The translations under genes and the position numbers were made by a program. Shown one piece after another: positions 1-8,622 of a stretch of DNA of 64,000 nucleotides. The notes below the pieces were generated by a model. The model was not told where the DNA came from. It saw nothing but the letters and a program-made list of their open reading frames with translations, and did not search any database. Source of the DNA: Betaproteobacteria bacterium (lineage in GTDB: Bacteria > Pseudomonadota > Gammaproteobacteria > Burkholderiales > Usitatibacteraceae); the NCBI GenBank assembly GCA_016720925.1, contig JADKJR010000001.1:783897-847896 (forward strand). Reading direction: 5' to 3'. Within the stretch, counting starts at the first letter, position 1. Every line of letters starts with the position of its first letter.

Positions 1-640
1 CCTGCCAGCGGAAAAACGCCTTGCCATGCGGAACCGCGACACCTGCCAGCAGGAAGCGGGTATCGGCGAGCAATGGCGCGGTCTCGGGCATTTTCGCAAA
101 ATCGAATCGCGGCGATGTGCCGGACACAGCCGCTTCGCTAAGCTTGACCGCCATTTTATGGACACTCGAAAAATCACGCGGCATCTGGTCGATGCTATAA
201 AGATAGGGGCTCATGCATGCGCGCGCGCCCTCGGCGAGCACGTGGCCGTGCAGTTGCGGGAGGATGGCCTCGACCGCGTCCTTGGGGATCGGGCCGGATG
301 GCACCGCATATCGCGACCATGCCACCAAGGGCATGGCCAGCAGCAGAATGTCCCAGCGTGCGCCATTGACCTCGATGACCGTGGATTCGGCACAGGCTTC
401 CACCAGTTCGATCAGCACATCATGCGCGGCGAGATTGCTCTGAAACGTATGGTCGAGTGCGGACTCCAGTGCCGCATCGTTGCCGGCGGCCATCAGCTTG
501 CCGGCCAGTGCGGTGATGCCGGCCTCCCAATACACGTCCTCGGCGCGGCTGCCGGAGGCAACCAGTCCGGTGGAAAGTCCGATCAGTTTCTCGGCGTCGC
601 GGGTGAGGCGGAGAGGGGATTTGCTGCGTTGGCGTTTCAT
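1..640 (-). CDS. DUF2863 family protein, 3' end beyond the window
   Basis: The - strand is open from an ATG at 640 to the window edge, giving about 213 residues. The translation starts MKRQRSKSPLRLTRDAEKL and contains the stretches SGSRAEDVYWE, NDAALESALDH and PLVAWSRYAVPSGPIPKDAV. I recognise these as the conserved N-terminal part of the betaproteobacterial DUF2863 family. That family has no established function. No membrane segment or signal peptide is visible, so the protein is probably cytoplasmic. The C-terminal part lies outside the window. The gene diverges from the SRPBCC gene at 911, and the 270 bp between them must hold both promoters. A 255-residue + strand reading frame over the same bases is arginine- and histidine-rich and resembles no family, so I treat it as a shadow. 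Confidence 0.8.
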   Translation of the reverse strand, partial: MKRQRSKSPLRLTRDAEKLIGLSTGLVASGSRAEDVYWEAGITALAGKLMAAGNDAALESALDHTFQSNLAAHDVLIELVEACAESTVIEVNGARWDILLLAMPLVAWSRYAVPSGPIPKDAVEAILPQLHGHVLAEGARACMSPYLYSIDQMPRDFSSVHKMAVKLSEAAVSGTSPRFDFAKMPETAPLLADTRFLLAGVAVPHGKAFFRWQ

Positions 641-910
641 TGCGTTCAATCGTTGGTGCGAGAGAATAGATTATATCTGTACCGGAAGTGCGCTGCCCTT
701 TGTGAGAGCGGATGCGAGACGGGCTTGTGTCGTACTTCCAGTCGCCGGCCGGTGATGTCATTTGGGTACCTGCTTAAACGTGTTTGCCAATGACGAAGGA
801 CGTAATGGGCAGGATGCAACGATAGCCTGTCAAGTTGGCATAAAATTGTTGCGCGTGAATGTCTGTCATTGGTGACGTGAATACGAGTGACGGCAACTGA
901 GAGGAACCGG

Positions 911-1444
911 ATGAAATTATTCAAGTTCATTGCGCTGGGCGTATTGGGGCTGTTCGCATTGTTCGGCTTGTTCAGCTTCACTTTATCCAGCAGCTATAAA
1001 GTGGAACGATCCATCGACATCAACGCGCCGATGGAAACCGTCTATCCGCTGGTGTACGACCCGAAAGCGTGGGCACGCTGGAGCGTGTGGAGCCGCCGCG
1101 ATCCCGCCATGAAATTTACGTATACCGGTGCGCCGGCAGGCGTTGGCGCCAAGTGGTCCTGGCAGTCGAAATCCGAGGGCAGCGGCAGCATGGAATTCAC
1201 CGGCGCGGAATTCAACAAGAATGTCGCGTACAAGGTGTCGTTCGCGGCATTTGACGCCGTCATGTCCGGCCGCCTGGAATTTTCTCCCGCGGTCAAAGGG
1301 GTGCGGGTAACGTGGATCGCCACCGGCGACGTGGGCGCCAATCCGCTGATGCGATACTTCGCGTTGGCAATGGAAGGCATACAGGGGCCGGACTTTGACG
1401 GTGGCCTCACCAATCTCAAACAACTGGCGGAGAAATCGCAATGA
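911..1444 (+). CDS. SRPBCC (START-like) domain protein, membrane-anchored
   Basis: This 177-residue protein begins MKLFKFIALGVLGLFALFG, a hydrophobic N-terminal segment that is probably a membrane anchor. It then runs into 'SSSYKVERSIDINAPMETV', the typical first strand of the SRPBCC / polyketide-cyclase fold, followed by 'VYDPKAWARWSVWS' and a beta-rich remainder. Proteins of this fold bind hydrophobic ligands in a deep pocket, and the ligand here cannot be told from sequence. An in-frame ATG lies further upstream at 887, but the one at 911 is preceded by GAGAGGA at suitable spacing and gives a clean hydrophobic start. The stop overlaps the start of the YHS lipoprotein gene by four bases (ATGA), so the two are probably translationally coupled. 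Confidence 0.8.
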   Translation: MKLFKFIALGVLGLFALFGLFSFTLSSSYKVERSIDINAPMETVYPLVYDPKAWARWSVWSRRDPAMKFTYTGAPAGVGAKWSWQSKSEGSGSMEFTGAEFNKNVAYKVSFAAFDAVMSGRLEFSPAVKGVRVTWIATGDVGANPLMRYFALAMEGIQGPDFDGGLTNLKQLAEKSQ

Positions 1445-2040
1445 CCCTGGCAAACGGAGCGATCACGATTAGGCCTTTCCTTGCGCGATGGAAACTGCTT
1501 GCCGTCCTGATGATGGCTGCATTCCTGGCCGGTTGCGCGGGCACCGGACCGAATAACACCACCTCGGAGGGCGCGGATGCCAACCTGATGTTGAAGGGGC
1601 ACGATCCCGTTGCCTACTTCACGCTGGGAAAGCACACGCTCGGGAAGGCTGATGTCAAGACCGATCATGACGGTGCGACCTACCGTTTCATGAGCGAAGA
1701 AAATAAGGCGATGTTTTTGAAGGAACCTGCGAAATACGTTCCGCAATATGGCGGCTTCTGTTCCAACGGAATCGCCTACGGAATTCCCTGGGGCGGCGAT
1801 CCCGACACCTGGAAAATCATCGGCGGGAAGCTCTACATTTTTGGTGGCACAAGCTCGAAGAACTATTTCCTGATGGATGAAAAAGCTAATCTCGCGCTGG
1901 CGGACCGTTATTGGGCGGATGAAATCAAGGGCCATAACGCGTTTATCCAACGTTACAAACGCCTGGCCCTTCGCGTGCCGCACTACAAGACCGGGAAGGA
2001 GCTGGAAGCGCAATGGCAAAAACAGCAAGCGGCAAAATAA
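1441..2040 (+). CDS. YHS-domain lipoprotein
   Basis: This 199-residue protein has a lipoprotein signal peptide: a hydrophobic stretch at residues 19-30 ends in LAGC, with the lipidated cysteine at residue 32. It is followed by a YHS-like domain with 'GHDPVAYF', 'GATYRFMSEENKAMF' and 'PQYGGFCSNGIAYG'. Family members with 'DPVAYF ... YGGFCA' motifs are periplasmic or outer-membrane proteins of unclear role, often suspected of metal binding. The conserved cysteine in GGFCSNG is present. The gene starts inside the stop of the SRPBCC gene (ATGA overlap) and its own 3' end overlaps the alkylation-repair gene by 28 bases, which argues for a three-gene transcription unit. Confidence 0.82.
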   Translation: MTLANGAITIRPFLARWKLLAVLMMAAFLAGCAGTGPNNTTSEGADANLMLKGHDPVAYFTLGKHTLGKADVKTDHDGATYRFMSEENKAMFLKEPAKYVPQYGGFCSNGIAYGIPWGGDPDTWKIIGGKLYIFGGTSSKNYFLMDEKANLALADRYWADEIKGHNAFIQRYKRLALRVPHYKTGKELEAQWQKQQAAK

Positions 2041-2855
2041 GACAGTCGGCAACAACTACCGCAGCCAAGGCCCGCAAAGATTCTGCCGCACGGGTAACAC
2101 GCAAGCCGCGCGCAACGAAACCTGGTGTGGCGTCCGCGATTAATGCGCGTGCCGCGCTTTCAACGCTGCTGTCGCTCGGCAATGCCGGCGCCGCGAAATT
2201 TGCCGCGCGTTTTTTCAAGACCGGCAAGGGGCAATACGGTGAAGGCGATCGATTCCTCGGCATCCGCGTGCCGGTGCTGAGATCCGTCGCGCGCGATTTT
2301 CGCGATGCCGGTCTGGAAGTCGCGTTGCCGCTACTGAAATCGGGCTGGCACGAGGCGCGCGCGGTCGGATTGATGCTGCTCGTCCAGCTATATCAGCGTG
2401 GTGACGAAAAGACGCAAAAGCGCATCTACGATCTCTATCTCAAAAGCACCAAGCTCATCAACAACTGGGACCTGGTGGACATGTCGGCCGCCCAAATTGT
2501 CGGCGCGTGGCTCGACGGCAAACCGGCGGAGCGCCAACGCGTGCTGAGCCGGCTCGCCAAATCCAAATCGCTATGGGAACGGCGCATTGCGGTACTCGCG
2601 ACTTTCTACTACATCAAGAAAGGCGAATACAGCGAGACCTTGCGCATCGCGCAATTGCTGCTGAAGGACGAAGAGGATTTGATCCAGAAGGCGGTCGGCT
2701 GGATGCTTCGCGAAGTTGGCAAGCGGATTGGCGAGGACAAGGAGGAATCGTTCCTGAAGCGCTACTACCGCCAGATGCCGCGCACCATGCTGCGGTATGC
2801 CATCGAGCGATTTGCGGAGCCGAAACGGAAGCGGTATTTGATGGGATTGATCTGA
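2013..2855 (+). CDS. DNA alkylation repair protein, AlkD-like HEAT repeats
   Basis: This 280-residue protein has a lysine/arginine/alanine-rich, probably disordered N-terminus (residues 1-45), then an all-helical domain of the DNA_alkylation family (Pfam PF08713). Recognisable stretches are 'KGQYGEGDRFLGIRVPVLR', 'HEARAVGLMLLVQLY', 'INNWDLVDMSA' and 'YYRQMPRTMLRYAIERF'. AlkC/AlkD relatives are glycosylases that excise positively charged alkylated bases through a HEAT-repeat solenoid without base flipping. The NNWDLVD segment matches the region where AlkD places its catalytic tryptophan and aspartate. The basic tail could add DNA affinity. The start at 2013 lies within the YHS gene, and there is no better start downstream that keeps the whole domain. 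Confidence 0.85.
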   Translation: MAKTASGKIRQSATTTAAKARKDSAARVTRKPRATKPGVASAINARAALSTLLSLGNAGAAKFAARFFKTGKGQYGEGDRFLGIRVPVLRSVARDFRDAGLEVALPLLKSGWHEARAVGLMLLVQLYQRGDEKTQKRIYDLYLKSTKLINNWDLVDMSAAQIVGAWLDGKPAERQRVLSRLAKSKSLWERRIAVLATFYYIKKGEYSETLRIAQLLLKDEEDLIQKAVGWMLREVGKRIGEDKEESFLKRYYRQMPRTMLRYAIERFAEPKRKRYLMGLI

Positions 2856-2911
2856 ACTGCCTTGCCGGAGCGTGCAATAATATTCATTACTCTCATTCTG
2901 GTGAAGATCCT

Positions 2912-3367
2912 GTGAAAACCAAACAATATCTGACCTTCGACGATTGCAAGAAAATCCTCGCCGCGGCCGAGGCGGAAGCCGTGAAAAACAACTTGGCAGT
3001 CTGTATCGCGATCGTCGATGATGGCGGGCACTTGTTGACCTTTCAGCGGCTAGACGGATGTGCGGCGGCCAGCGTTGCCATTTCCCAGGGCAAAGCGCGC
3101 AGTGCCGCGATTCGCCGGCGGCCGACCAAGAATGATGAAGATATGGTCAACAATGGCCGCACGTCGGCCCTGTCGATGCCGGGCATCACCTTTCTCGAAG
3201 GTGGCGTGCCCATCATCGTTGGTGGCGAAACCATTGGCGCTGTGGGTGTGTCGGGCGTGAAATCGTCCGAGGACGCGCAGATCGCGCAGGCCGGCATCGA
3301 CGCAGTCACCGGCCAGACGTTCCAGCATGCGTTGCCCAAGTTGTGCGAGCGGCATGGAGGCCGTTGA
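2912..3367 (+). CDS. GlcG/HbpS (DUF336) family protein
   Basis: This 151-residue protein begins with GTG at 2912 (MKTKQYLTFDDCKKILAAA). It has the typical GlcG/HbpS layout: 'AVCIAIVDDGGHLLTFQRLDG', 'AISQGKARSAAI', a 'PGITFLEGGVPI' loop and 'GAVGVSGVKSSEDAQIAQAG' near the C-terminus. Members bind haem or cobalamin, or serve as small accessory proteins beside oxidoreductases; the actual role here is not evident. The open frame extends much further upstream, but that part is antisense-like and lies inside the alkylation-repair gene, so the GTG start is preferred. Its last 41 bases are shared with the N-terminus of the zinc-ribbon gene in another frame. Confidence 0.85.
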   Translation: MKTKQYLTFDDCKKILAAAEAEAVKNNLAVCIAIVDDGGHLLTFQRLDGCAAASVAISQGKARSAAIRRRPTKNDEDMVNNGRTSALSMPGITFLEGGVPIIVGGETIGAVGVSGVKSSEDAQIAQAGIDAVTGQTFQHALPKLCERHGGR

Positions 3368-4059
3368 CCTTACCACTCATATCGGCACGCCGATCACCAT
3401 CGACGCTTGCTGGCCGTGCCACGTGATCTGGTTCGACCACCTTGAAAGTACGTCGCTGTCGCCAGGTTCGGTGATCGAATTGTTCAAGCGCATTCATGCG
3501 GTGCGCGATGTGTCGCGCAATCTGGTGCGTGCATACGCAATGCCCGACTTGCAACACGGCGTTGCAGAACACCAGCGATATCGCCAAGGGTGGGCGCTTT
3601 GCCTATTCGCGTTGCGGAAACGGTCACGGCCGCCTGATTGCGTTCACCCAGTTCCTGCGGGAGAAGAATTTTATTCGCAGCCTGCAGCCGCACGAGATCA
3701 AGTCGCTGTCGGTGAAGGTCAAACAGATTCGCTGCTCGAGTTGCGGCGGGTCGATCAATCTTGAAGCTGACAAGGCCTGTGCGCATTGCGGCTCCGCCAT
3801 TGCGGTGCTCGATGAAGCCGCGGTGGAAAAGGCCCTGGCAACGCTCCAGCAAAAAGAAACAGATCGGGTGTCCCCGAGTCCGGAACGTATTGCGGCCGCA
3901 TTGTTGGCGTCGGAGGAAAGTGCCCGCCGCGCGAGGCACATGCCGTCCAGCGCCGGCTCACAGTACGGCGTGCTGGAGGGTGTCCTGGTTGGCGGCGGAC
4001 TCATCGATCTGGTGCAAATAGGCGTGGGCGCGGCGCTGGCCGCCTGGCTCGATGATTGA
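3327..4059 (+). pseudogene. TFIIB-type zinc-ribbon protein, split by a frameshift near 3545
   Basis: Two overlapping frames make one recognisable protein. The first, from ATG 3327, reads MRCPSCASGMEAVDL, 'ITIDACWPCHVIWFDHLES', 'LSPGSVIELFKRIH'. The second takes over near 3545 with 'QCPTCNTALQ', 'FAYSRCGNGHGRLIAFTQF' 'LREKNFIRSL', a further zinc ribbon 'IRCSSCGGSI ... CAHCGSAI', and a C-terminal hydrophobic, glycine-rich helix. Together they give about 243 residues with three pairs of cysteine knuckles, as in the betaproteobacterial zf-TFIIB-like proteins. Reading must move forward one base around 3535-3550 to join them. The first CPSC knuckle is encoded within the 3' end of the GlcG-like gene, an overlap of 41 bases. 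Function of the family is unknown; zinc binding is inferred from the cysteines. Confidence 0.7.
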
Positions 4060-4074
4060 ATCAACGGAAAACAC

Positions 4075-4809
4075 ATGAATCTTTATTTTGTAACGGGTAC
4101 AACCAAGGGTCTCGGCGCCGCGTTGCGCGATGAGTTGATCCGCGACCCCGACAATCTGGTGATCGGCGTGTCCCGAGCACCGGCGTCAAGTATTGCCCCG
4201 ATCAACCTGCACGCGGATTTCACCGATATCGCGTCCATCGGGCCCGCATTCTCGGCTTGCGAGGCGTACCTCAAGGGAAGGAACTTTGATCTCGCGGTGC
4301 TGTTCAACAATGCCGGCGTGGTCGTCCCGGTCGATACGTTTGACCAGCTTGATCCGATGGAGACCGCCGACAATGTGAATATCAACCTGGTCGCGCCGAT
4401 GGTGCTGACACGACTGTTCGCCAATGCGACGCGCATGTGCGCAAAGCAAAGGCTGGTGGTGAATATTTCGTCTGGTGCAGCCAAACGCCCGATCGCCGGC
4501 TGGTCCGTCTATTGCGCGTCGAAGGCCGGCCTCGAAATGGCGACGCGGGCAGCGGCGATGGAAGCCGCCAGCAGCGATAGTAGCCTCGCAATCTGTTCCC
4601 TTGCGCCGGGCGTGGTCGATACGCCCATGCAAGCGCAGGTGCGCGGCGCGACCGAGCGCGAGTTTCCCGACGTGGCGCGCTTTCGCGCCATGAAGGCCGA
4701 CGGCGTGCTACGGGATGCGGTCGCGGTGGCCCGCGACATGATCAAACTGATCAAGGAGGGTAAATTGACCAACGGTGGAAACTTTGACATCCGGGAGCTC
4801 CTCGCATGA
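4075..4809 (+). CDS. SDR family NAD(P)-dependent oxidoreductase
   Basis: This 244-residue classical short-chain dehydrogenase has the nucleotide-binding TGTTKGLG motif at residues 7-14, the NNAG motif near residue 80, and the catalytic YxxxK as YCASK at about 146-150, with a serine in 'NISSGAAKRP' ahead of it. 'LAPGVVDTPMQ' is the usual post-catalytic PG loop. The whole resembles the sepiapterin-reductase/YhxC-like branch, but the substrate cannot be assigned. It follows the zinc-ribbon gene by 15 bases, and its stop overlaps the next gene's ATG (ATGA), so it sits in a + strand run with the Cys-cluster gene. Confidence 0.88.
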   Translation: MNLYFVTGTTKGLGAALRDELIRDPDNLVIGVSRAPASSIAPINLHADFTDIASIGPAFSACEAYLKGRNFDLAVLFNNAGVVVPVDTFDQLDPMETADNVNINLVAPMVLTRLFANATRMCAKQRLVVNISSGAAKRPIAGWSVYCASKAGLEMATRAAAMEAASSDSSLAICSLAPGVVDTPMQAQVRGATEREFPDVARFRAMKADGVLRDAVAVARDMIKLIKEGKLTNGGNFDIRELLA

Positions 4810-5378
4810 CCGACGCGATCGCCGCACGCCGGCCACGAAAGCCTTCCGCCAAACTTCACTATTGCGATCTCGCCGCGTGCGAAGGTATTTGCTGCAGTGA
4901 TGGCGCGTTTCTGCAGCCGGATGAGGAGAGACTGATCCACCGGCTGGTGAAAAAGTATCCTGCGCATTTCAGCCAGCTTCCCAAGCACTACATCATCGAC
5001 GGCGAGTGGGAAGGCAACACCGGACGCAAAACCGAGACCCATCCTTTTCACTACAAGAGCAAGCCAGATCATTTTGCCAATACCCGCTGCTCATTTACCG
5101 AAGCGGATGGTAAGTGCGGACTGCAGACGCTCGCCGTCAAATTGGGCAGGCACAAATGGGCTTACAAACCGATGGGTTGCTGGCTGTTCCCGCTCGGCGC
5201 GGAAAACGGCAAGCTGATCGCGCCGCCGCGTAATCGCCGCGAAGACCCAAACAACCTTGGCAAGCGCTATCCGGGTTTCGCCTCCTTCACGCCATGCGGC
5301 AAGAATGAGCCCAAAGGCCGTATCTGGTGGATTGCGCTGAAAGAAGAAGTGCAGCACTTCAAGGCAATTGACGATTAG
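4806..5378 (+). CDS. Cysteine-cluster protein (YkgJ/DUF3109-like)
   Basis: This 190-residue soluble protein has a cysteine signature near its start: C20, C25, C29 and C30 in YCDLAACEGICC. Further cysteines occur in 'NTRCSF', 'GKCGLQ', 'MGCWLFP' and 'TPCGKN'. This spacing is characteristic of the YkgJ-type cysteine-cluster families, for which Zn or Fe-S binding has been proposed but is not established. I cannot assign a reaction. It overlaps the SDR stop by four bases and so is probably co-translated with it. No strong terminator is seen in the 93 bp before the GGDEF/EAL gene. Confidence 0.7.
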   Translation: MTDAIAARRPRKPSAKLHYCDLAACEGICCSDGAFLQPDEERLIHRLVKKYPAHFSQLPKHYIIDGEWEGNTGRKTETHPFHYKSKPDHFANTRCSFTEADGKCGLQTLAVKLGRHKWAYKPMGCWLFPLGAENGKLIAPPRNRREDPNNLGKRYPGFASFTPCGKNEPKGRIWWIALKEEVQHFKAIDD

Positions 5379-5471
5379 GTTGTCCACGGACGATGCCCCG
5401 GACAGGCGCGGCGCGTTCGCCCGTGAATGTCGGACGCAAAACTGATAAGTTAGCGTTATGCGCATTTCCTC

Positions 5472-7613
5472 TTGATCGCCATGCCTTCTTCAATACCGCC
5501 TCCGCCAGGCACGTCCGCGCATTCTGACGCGGTTACAACGTTGACCGCCTCCCTGCAGGCGGCGGAAGGCAAGCTTGCGCGAATCGTCGAGGCGTTCGAT
5601 CATCTTGAATCCGGCGTCGTGCTATATGGTCCGGATGACCGGCTGGTATTTTGCAACCGGCGCTTCCGCGAGATCTACTCTGAAGTGGCGGACGTACTGG
5701 TGCCGGGGATGGCGTACGTCGATATTGCGCGGGCCTTTTTCCGGAGCGGATTCGAACACCGTTCGCTGCAGGATGAAGAAGCCTACGTCGCGACCCGCGT
5801 TGCCAAGCACCTCGATCCCGACGAGGGCGACTATGAATGGTTGCTGGGCGACGACACTTGGCTGCTGGTGTCGGATCGCAAGACCGCCGATGGCGGCGTG
5901 ATCGGCTTTCGGCTGGATATTACTGCCCGCAAACACGCCGAGCAGAAACTGGCGCAAAGCGAGCAGCGTCTTACCGGTCTGCTGGAAATGTCATCGGATT
6001 GGTACTGGGAGCAGGATGAGAATTTTCGTTTCAAACACATTTCCGGCGGAATGCTGCGGTCAACCGGGATTGATCCGGCCGAGCGCTACGGAAACCCGCG
6101 CTGGGACATCGACTACGTCGGCATAACCAGGGAGCAGATGGACGAGCACCGGCGGCACGTCGAGGCACACGAGTCGTTCCGCGATTTTCAATACGCCTAC
6201 ACGATGCCCGAGGGCAGAATCTGCTGGGTGAGCGTTTCGGGCGATCCGCAGTTTGACGGCGCCGGCAACTTCAAGGGCTATCGGGGCGTGGGCAGTGACA
6301 TCACCGAGAAAAAACGCACCGACGCGCAGATTCGTGAACTGGCGGAATATGATTTTCTGACCGGACTGCCGAACCGCATGCTGCTTGCGTCGAGATTCGA
6401 GTTCGCCACGCGACAGGCGCAGCGGCATGGCGGCGGCCTCGCGCTGCTGTTCATTGATCTCGATCATTTCAAGAATATCAACGATTCGCTCGGCCATCAC
6501 GTCGGCGATTTGATCCTGGCGGAAACCGCAAGGCGCCTGGCGGACGCGACCCGCGCGACCGATACCGTCGCTCGCCACGGCGGCGACGAATTCGTGGTGA
6601 TGCTGTCCGGCGCGACGGAAGCGGCCGCACTTGCGCGCGTTGCCGAGACCATGGTCGAAACCTTGAGTCAGCCGTATACCATCACCGGACGCGAACTGAC
6701 CATCACGCCCTCGATCGGCATCGCGATCTGGCCGATGGATGGGGAGGATCTGAATACACTCGTGAAGAATGCCGATCTGGCGATGTACCACTCCAAGTCG
6801 CAGGGGCGCAATCAATTCAGTTTCTTTCGCACGGAGATGAACGACCGCGTTACCGAGCGGCTCGCCATCGAGAACGCGCTGCGCCGTGCCCAGCAACGCG
6901 ACGAATTCACGCTGGTCTATCAGCCGATATTCCAACTGCCCGAACGCAAGCTGAACGGCGTGGAAGCATTGCTGCGTTGGAGCAGTGAATCGCTGGGGTC
7001 GGTGCCGCCGTCGCGATTTATTCCGATCGCCGAAGAAACCGGCCTGATTGTCGCTATCGGCGAATGGGTGATCCGCGAGGCGTGCGCGCAACTCCGGCGC
7101 TGGCGCGATGCCGGGCTGGATCATTTTCCGATAACGGTGAACGTATCCGCCGTGCAACTAAAGACTCGGCGCCTGGTCGATATATTGCTGGCGGCAACCG
7201 TCCAATTTGAATTGATGCCGTCGGACATTGAGATCGAGTTGACCGAAACCGCGCTGATGAATCAGGGCGATAGCGCGCTGGGCACGCTCGATGAAATGGG
7301 CAAGCAGGGGTTTCGCCTGGTCATCGATGACTTCGGCACCGGCTATTCCAATCTCGCCTACCTGAAGCGGTTCGATATTTCCAAGCTGAAGATTGACCGC
7401 TCTTTCGTGCGCGACATCACCACCGATCTCGACGACGCGGCGATCACGCGGGGTATCATTGGACTGGCGAAGAGTCTGGGGCTGCGGGTGGTCGCGGAGG
7501 GAGTCGAATATGACGCGCAACTGGAGCTCCTGATTCAATACGGCTGCGAAGAAGCGCAAGGCTACTTGCTGTCGGAACCGATAGCGCCGCTGTTGTTGCA
7601 AGAAAGATTTTGA
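5472..7613 (+). CDS. PAS-PAS-GGDEF-EAL cyclic-di-GMP enzyme
   Basis: This 713-residue protein has two PAS sensor domains (about 33-150 and 165-275, the second ending in 'GVGSDITEKKRTD'). They are followed by a diguanylate cyclase domain with intact GGDEF (residues about 370-374 in RHGGDEF) and a phosphodiesterase domain with intact EAL near residue 498 (VEALLRW), plus 'ELTETALM', 'IDDFGTGYSNLAYLK' and 'KIDRSFV'. An RxxD inhibitory site (RATD) lies five residues ahead of GGDEF. Both catalytic halves therefore look competent, and which dominates cannot be read from sequence. No membrane segment is visible, so the PAS domains likely sense a cytoplasmic signal or redox state. ATG 5472 and ATG 5481 are both possible starts, and neither has a strong ribosome site. 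Confidence 0.92.
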   Translation: MIAMPSSIPPPPGTSAHSDAVTTLTASLQAAEGKLARIVEAFDHLESGVVLYGPDDRLVFCNRRFREIYSEVADVLVPGMAYVDIARAFFRSGFEHRSLQDEEAYVATRVAKHLDPDEGDYEWLLGDDTWLLVSDRKTADGGVIGFRLDITARKHAEQKLAQSEQRLTGLLEMSSDWYWEQDENFRFKHISGGMLRSTGIDPAERYGNPRWDIDYVGITREQMDEHRRHVEAHESFRDFQYAYTMPEGRICWVSVSGDPQFDGAGNFKGYRGVGSDITEKKRTDAQIRELAEYDFLTGLPNRMLLASRFEFATRQAQRHGGGLALLFIDLDHFKNINDSLGHHVGDLILAETARRLADATRATDTVARHGGDEFVVMLSGATEAAALARVAETMVETLSQPYTITGRELTITPSIGIAIWPMDGEDLNTLVKNADLAMYHSKSQGRNQFSFFRTEMNDRVTERLAIENALRRAQQRDEFTLVYQPIFQLPERKLNGVEALLRWSSESLGSVPPSRFIPIAEETGLIVAIGEWVIREACAQLRRWRDAGLDHFPITVNVSAVQLKTRRLVDILLAATVQFELMPSDIEIELTETALMNQGDSALGTLDEMGKQGFRLVIDDFGTGYSNLAYLKRFDISKLKIDRSFVRDITTDLDDAAITRGIIGLAKSLGLRVVAEGVEYDAQLELLIQYGCEEAQGYLLSEPIAPLLLQERF

Positions 7614-7638
7614 TGCAGGAAAACCAGGAGTAATCAGA

Positions 7639-7875
7639 GTGCCCACATACAAGTTGCAGGTGCAGGACGACGACGCGCACACCGATGTCTGGCGCGACGT
7701 GAAGAATGAAACCGGTCAGTTGCTGGTGTTCGACAAGGAGCCCGCCGCGCGCGCCAGGCTGGAAGAATTGTTTCCGGTGCTGGTCAAGATGGAGAACTTC
7801 GCCGCCGGGCCCAAACGCACGCGGGTCGTGATCGTGAATCCGTACCAGGACATTGATAAAGAAAAGGAAGACTGA
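7639..7875 (+). CDS. Small hypothetical protein, 78 aa
   Basis: The gene starts with GTG at 7639, preceded by AGGAG at 7627-7631, and encodes an acidic 78-residue protein (MPTYKLQVQDDDAHTDVWRD ... NPYQDIDKEKED). Predicted content is a mix of strands and one helix (EPAARARLEELFPVLVKM). There is no signal peptide, cysteine or membrane segment. I do not recognise a family. It sits 25 bases after the GGDEF/EAL gene and one base before the aldo/keto-reductase remnant, so it is probably co-transcribed with both. Confidence 0.6.
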   Translation: MPTYKLQVQDDDAHTDVWRDVKNETGQLLVFDKEPAARARLEELFPVLVKMENFAAGPKRTRVVIVNPYQDIDKEKED

Positions 7876-7876
7876 C

Positions 7877-8601
7877 GTGGAATACAGAAGACTCGGGCGC
7901 GCGGGATTGAAAGTGTCGGCGCTGTCATTCGGATCGTGGATTACCTACGGCAATCAGGTGGAAGAGAAGGCGGCGACCGAGCTGATGAGCGCGGCGCGCG
8001 ATCATGGCGTGAATTTTTTCGACAACGCCGAGGTGTACGCCGCCGGCAAGTCGGAAGAGCTGATGGGCGCCGCGCTGAAGAAACTCAACTGGGACCGGTT
8101 GACCTACATCGTCTCCAGCAAATTCTTCTGGGGCCTGCCGGCGAAGTTCGGCGACGGCGTCAACGAAAAAACACGCTCAACCGCAAATACCTGATGCAGG
8201 CCATCGACCATTCATTGAAGCGCTTGCAGCTCGATTTTGTGGACCTGGTTTACTGCCATCGCCCGGACGCCAATACGCCGCTGGAGGAAATCGTTTACGC
8301 GATGCACGACATGATCCTGCAGGGCAAGGCGCTGTACTGGGGCACGTCCGAATGGAGCGCGACCGATATCATGGGTGCGATCGTCGGCAAATTGGCCGGC
8401 GTGGCGAAAGAGCTCAACTGCACCACGGCGCAACTCGCCATTGCGTGGTGCCTGAAAAATCCGCGTGTGTCGAGCGTCATCACCGGCGCCTCGCGTCTCG
8501 CGCAGGTGAGCGAAAACATGAAGGCGCTGGAGATTGCGGTCAGGCTTACGCCCGAGGTGATGACGCGCGTGCAGGAGATCGTTGGCAGCAACTTCGACTG
8601 A
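7877..8601 (+). pseudogene. Aldo/keto reductase, frameshifted and with an internal deletion
   Basis: From GTG 7877 the frame reads VEYRRLGRAGLKVSALSFGS, 'NFFDNAEVYAAGKSEELMG' and 'YIVSSKFFWG', then stops at 8194. The next frame continues with 'NTLNRKYLMQAIDHSLKRLQ', 'FVDLVYCHRPD', 'KALYWGTSEWSA', 'TTAQLAIAWCLKNPRVSSVI'. One extra A in the six-A run at about 8166-8171 would join the frames. This is a potassium-channel-beta/YajO-type aldo/keto reductase with the Asp/Tyr/Lys/His catalytic positions present. However, GTSEWSATDIMGA runs almost directly into 'VAKELNCTTAQLA', so about 95-100 residues found in intact relatives (the central barrel strands with part of the NADPH site) are absent in frame. 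A base-call error could explain the frameshift, but the large deletion makes the product unlikely to work. Confidence 0.8.
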
Positions 8602-8622
8602 CGAGATGAGCGGAGCCGTGCG

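Noticed and set aside
26..793. 255-residue + strand open frame at the window start
   Set aside because: It is antisense to the DUF2863 gene, rich in Arg/His/Gln and without family features. The - strand frame is clearly the conserved one.
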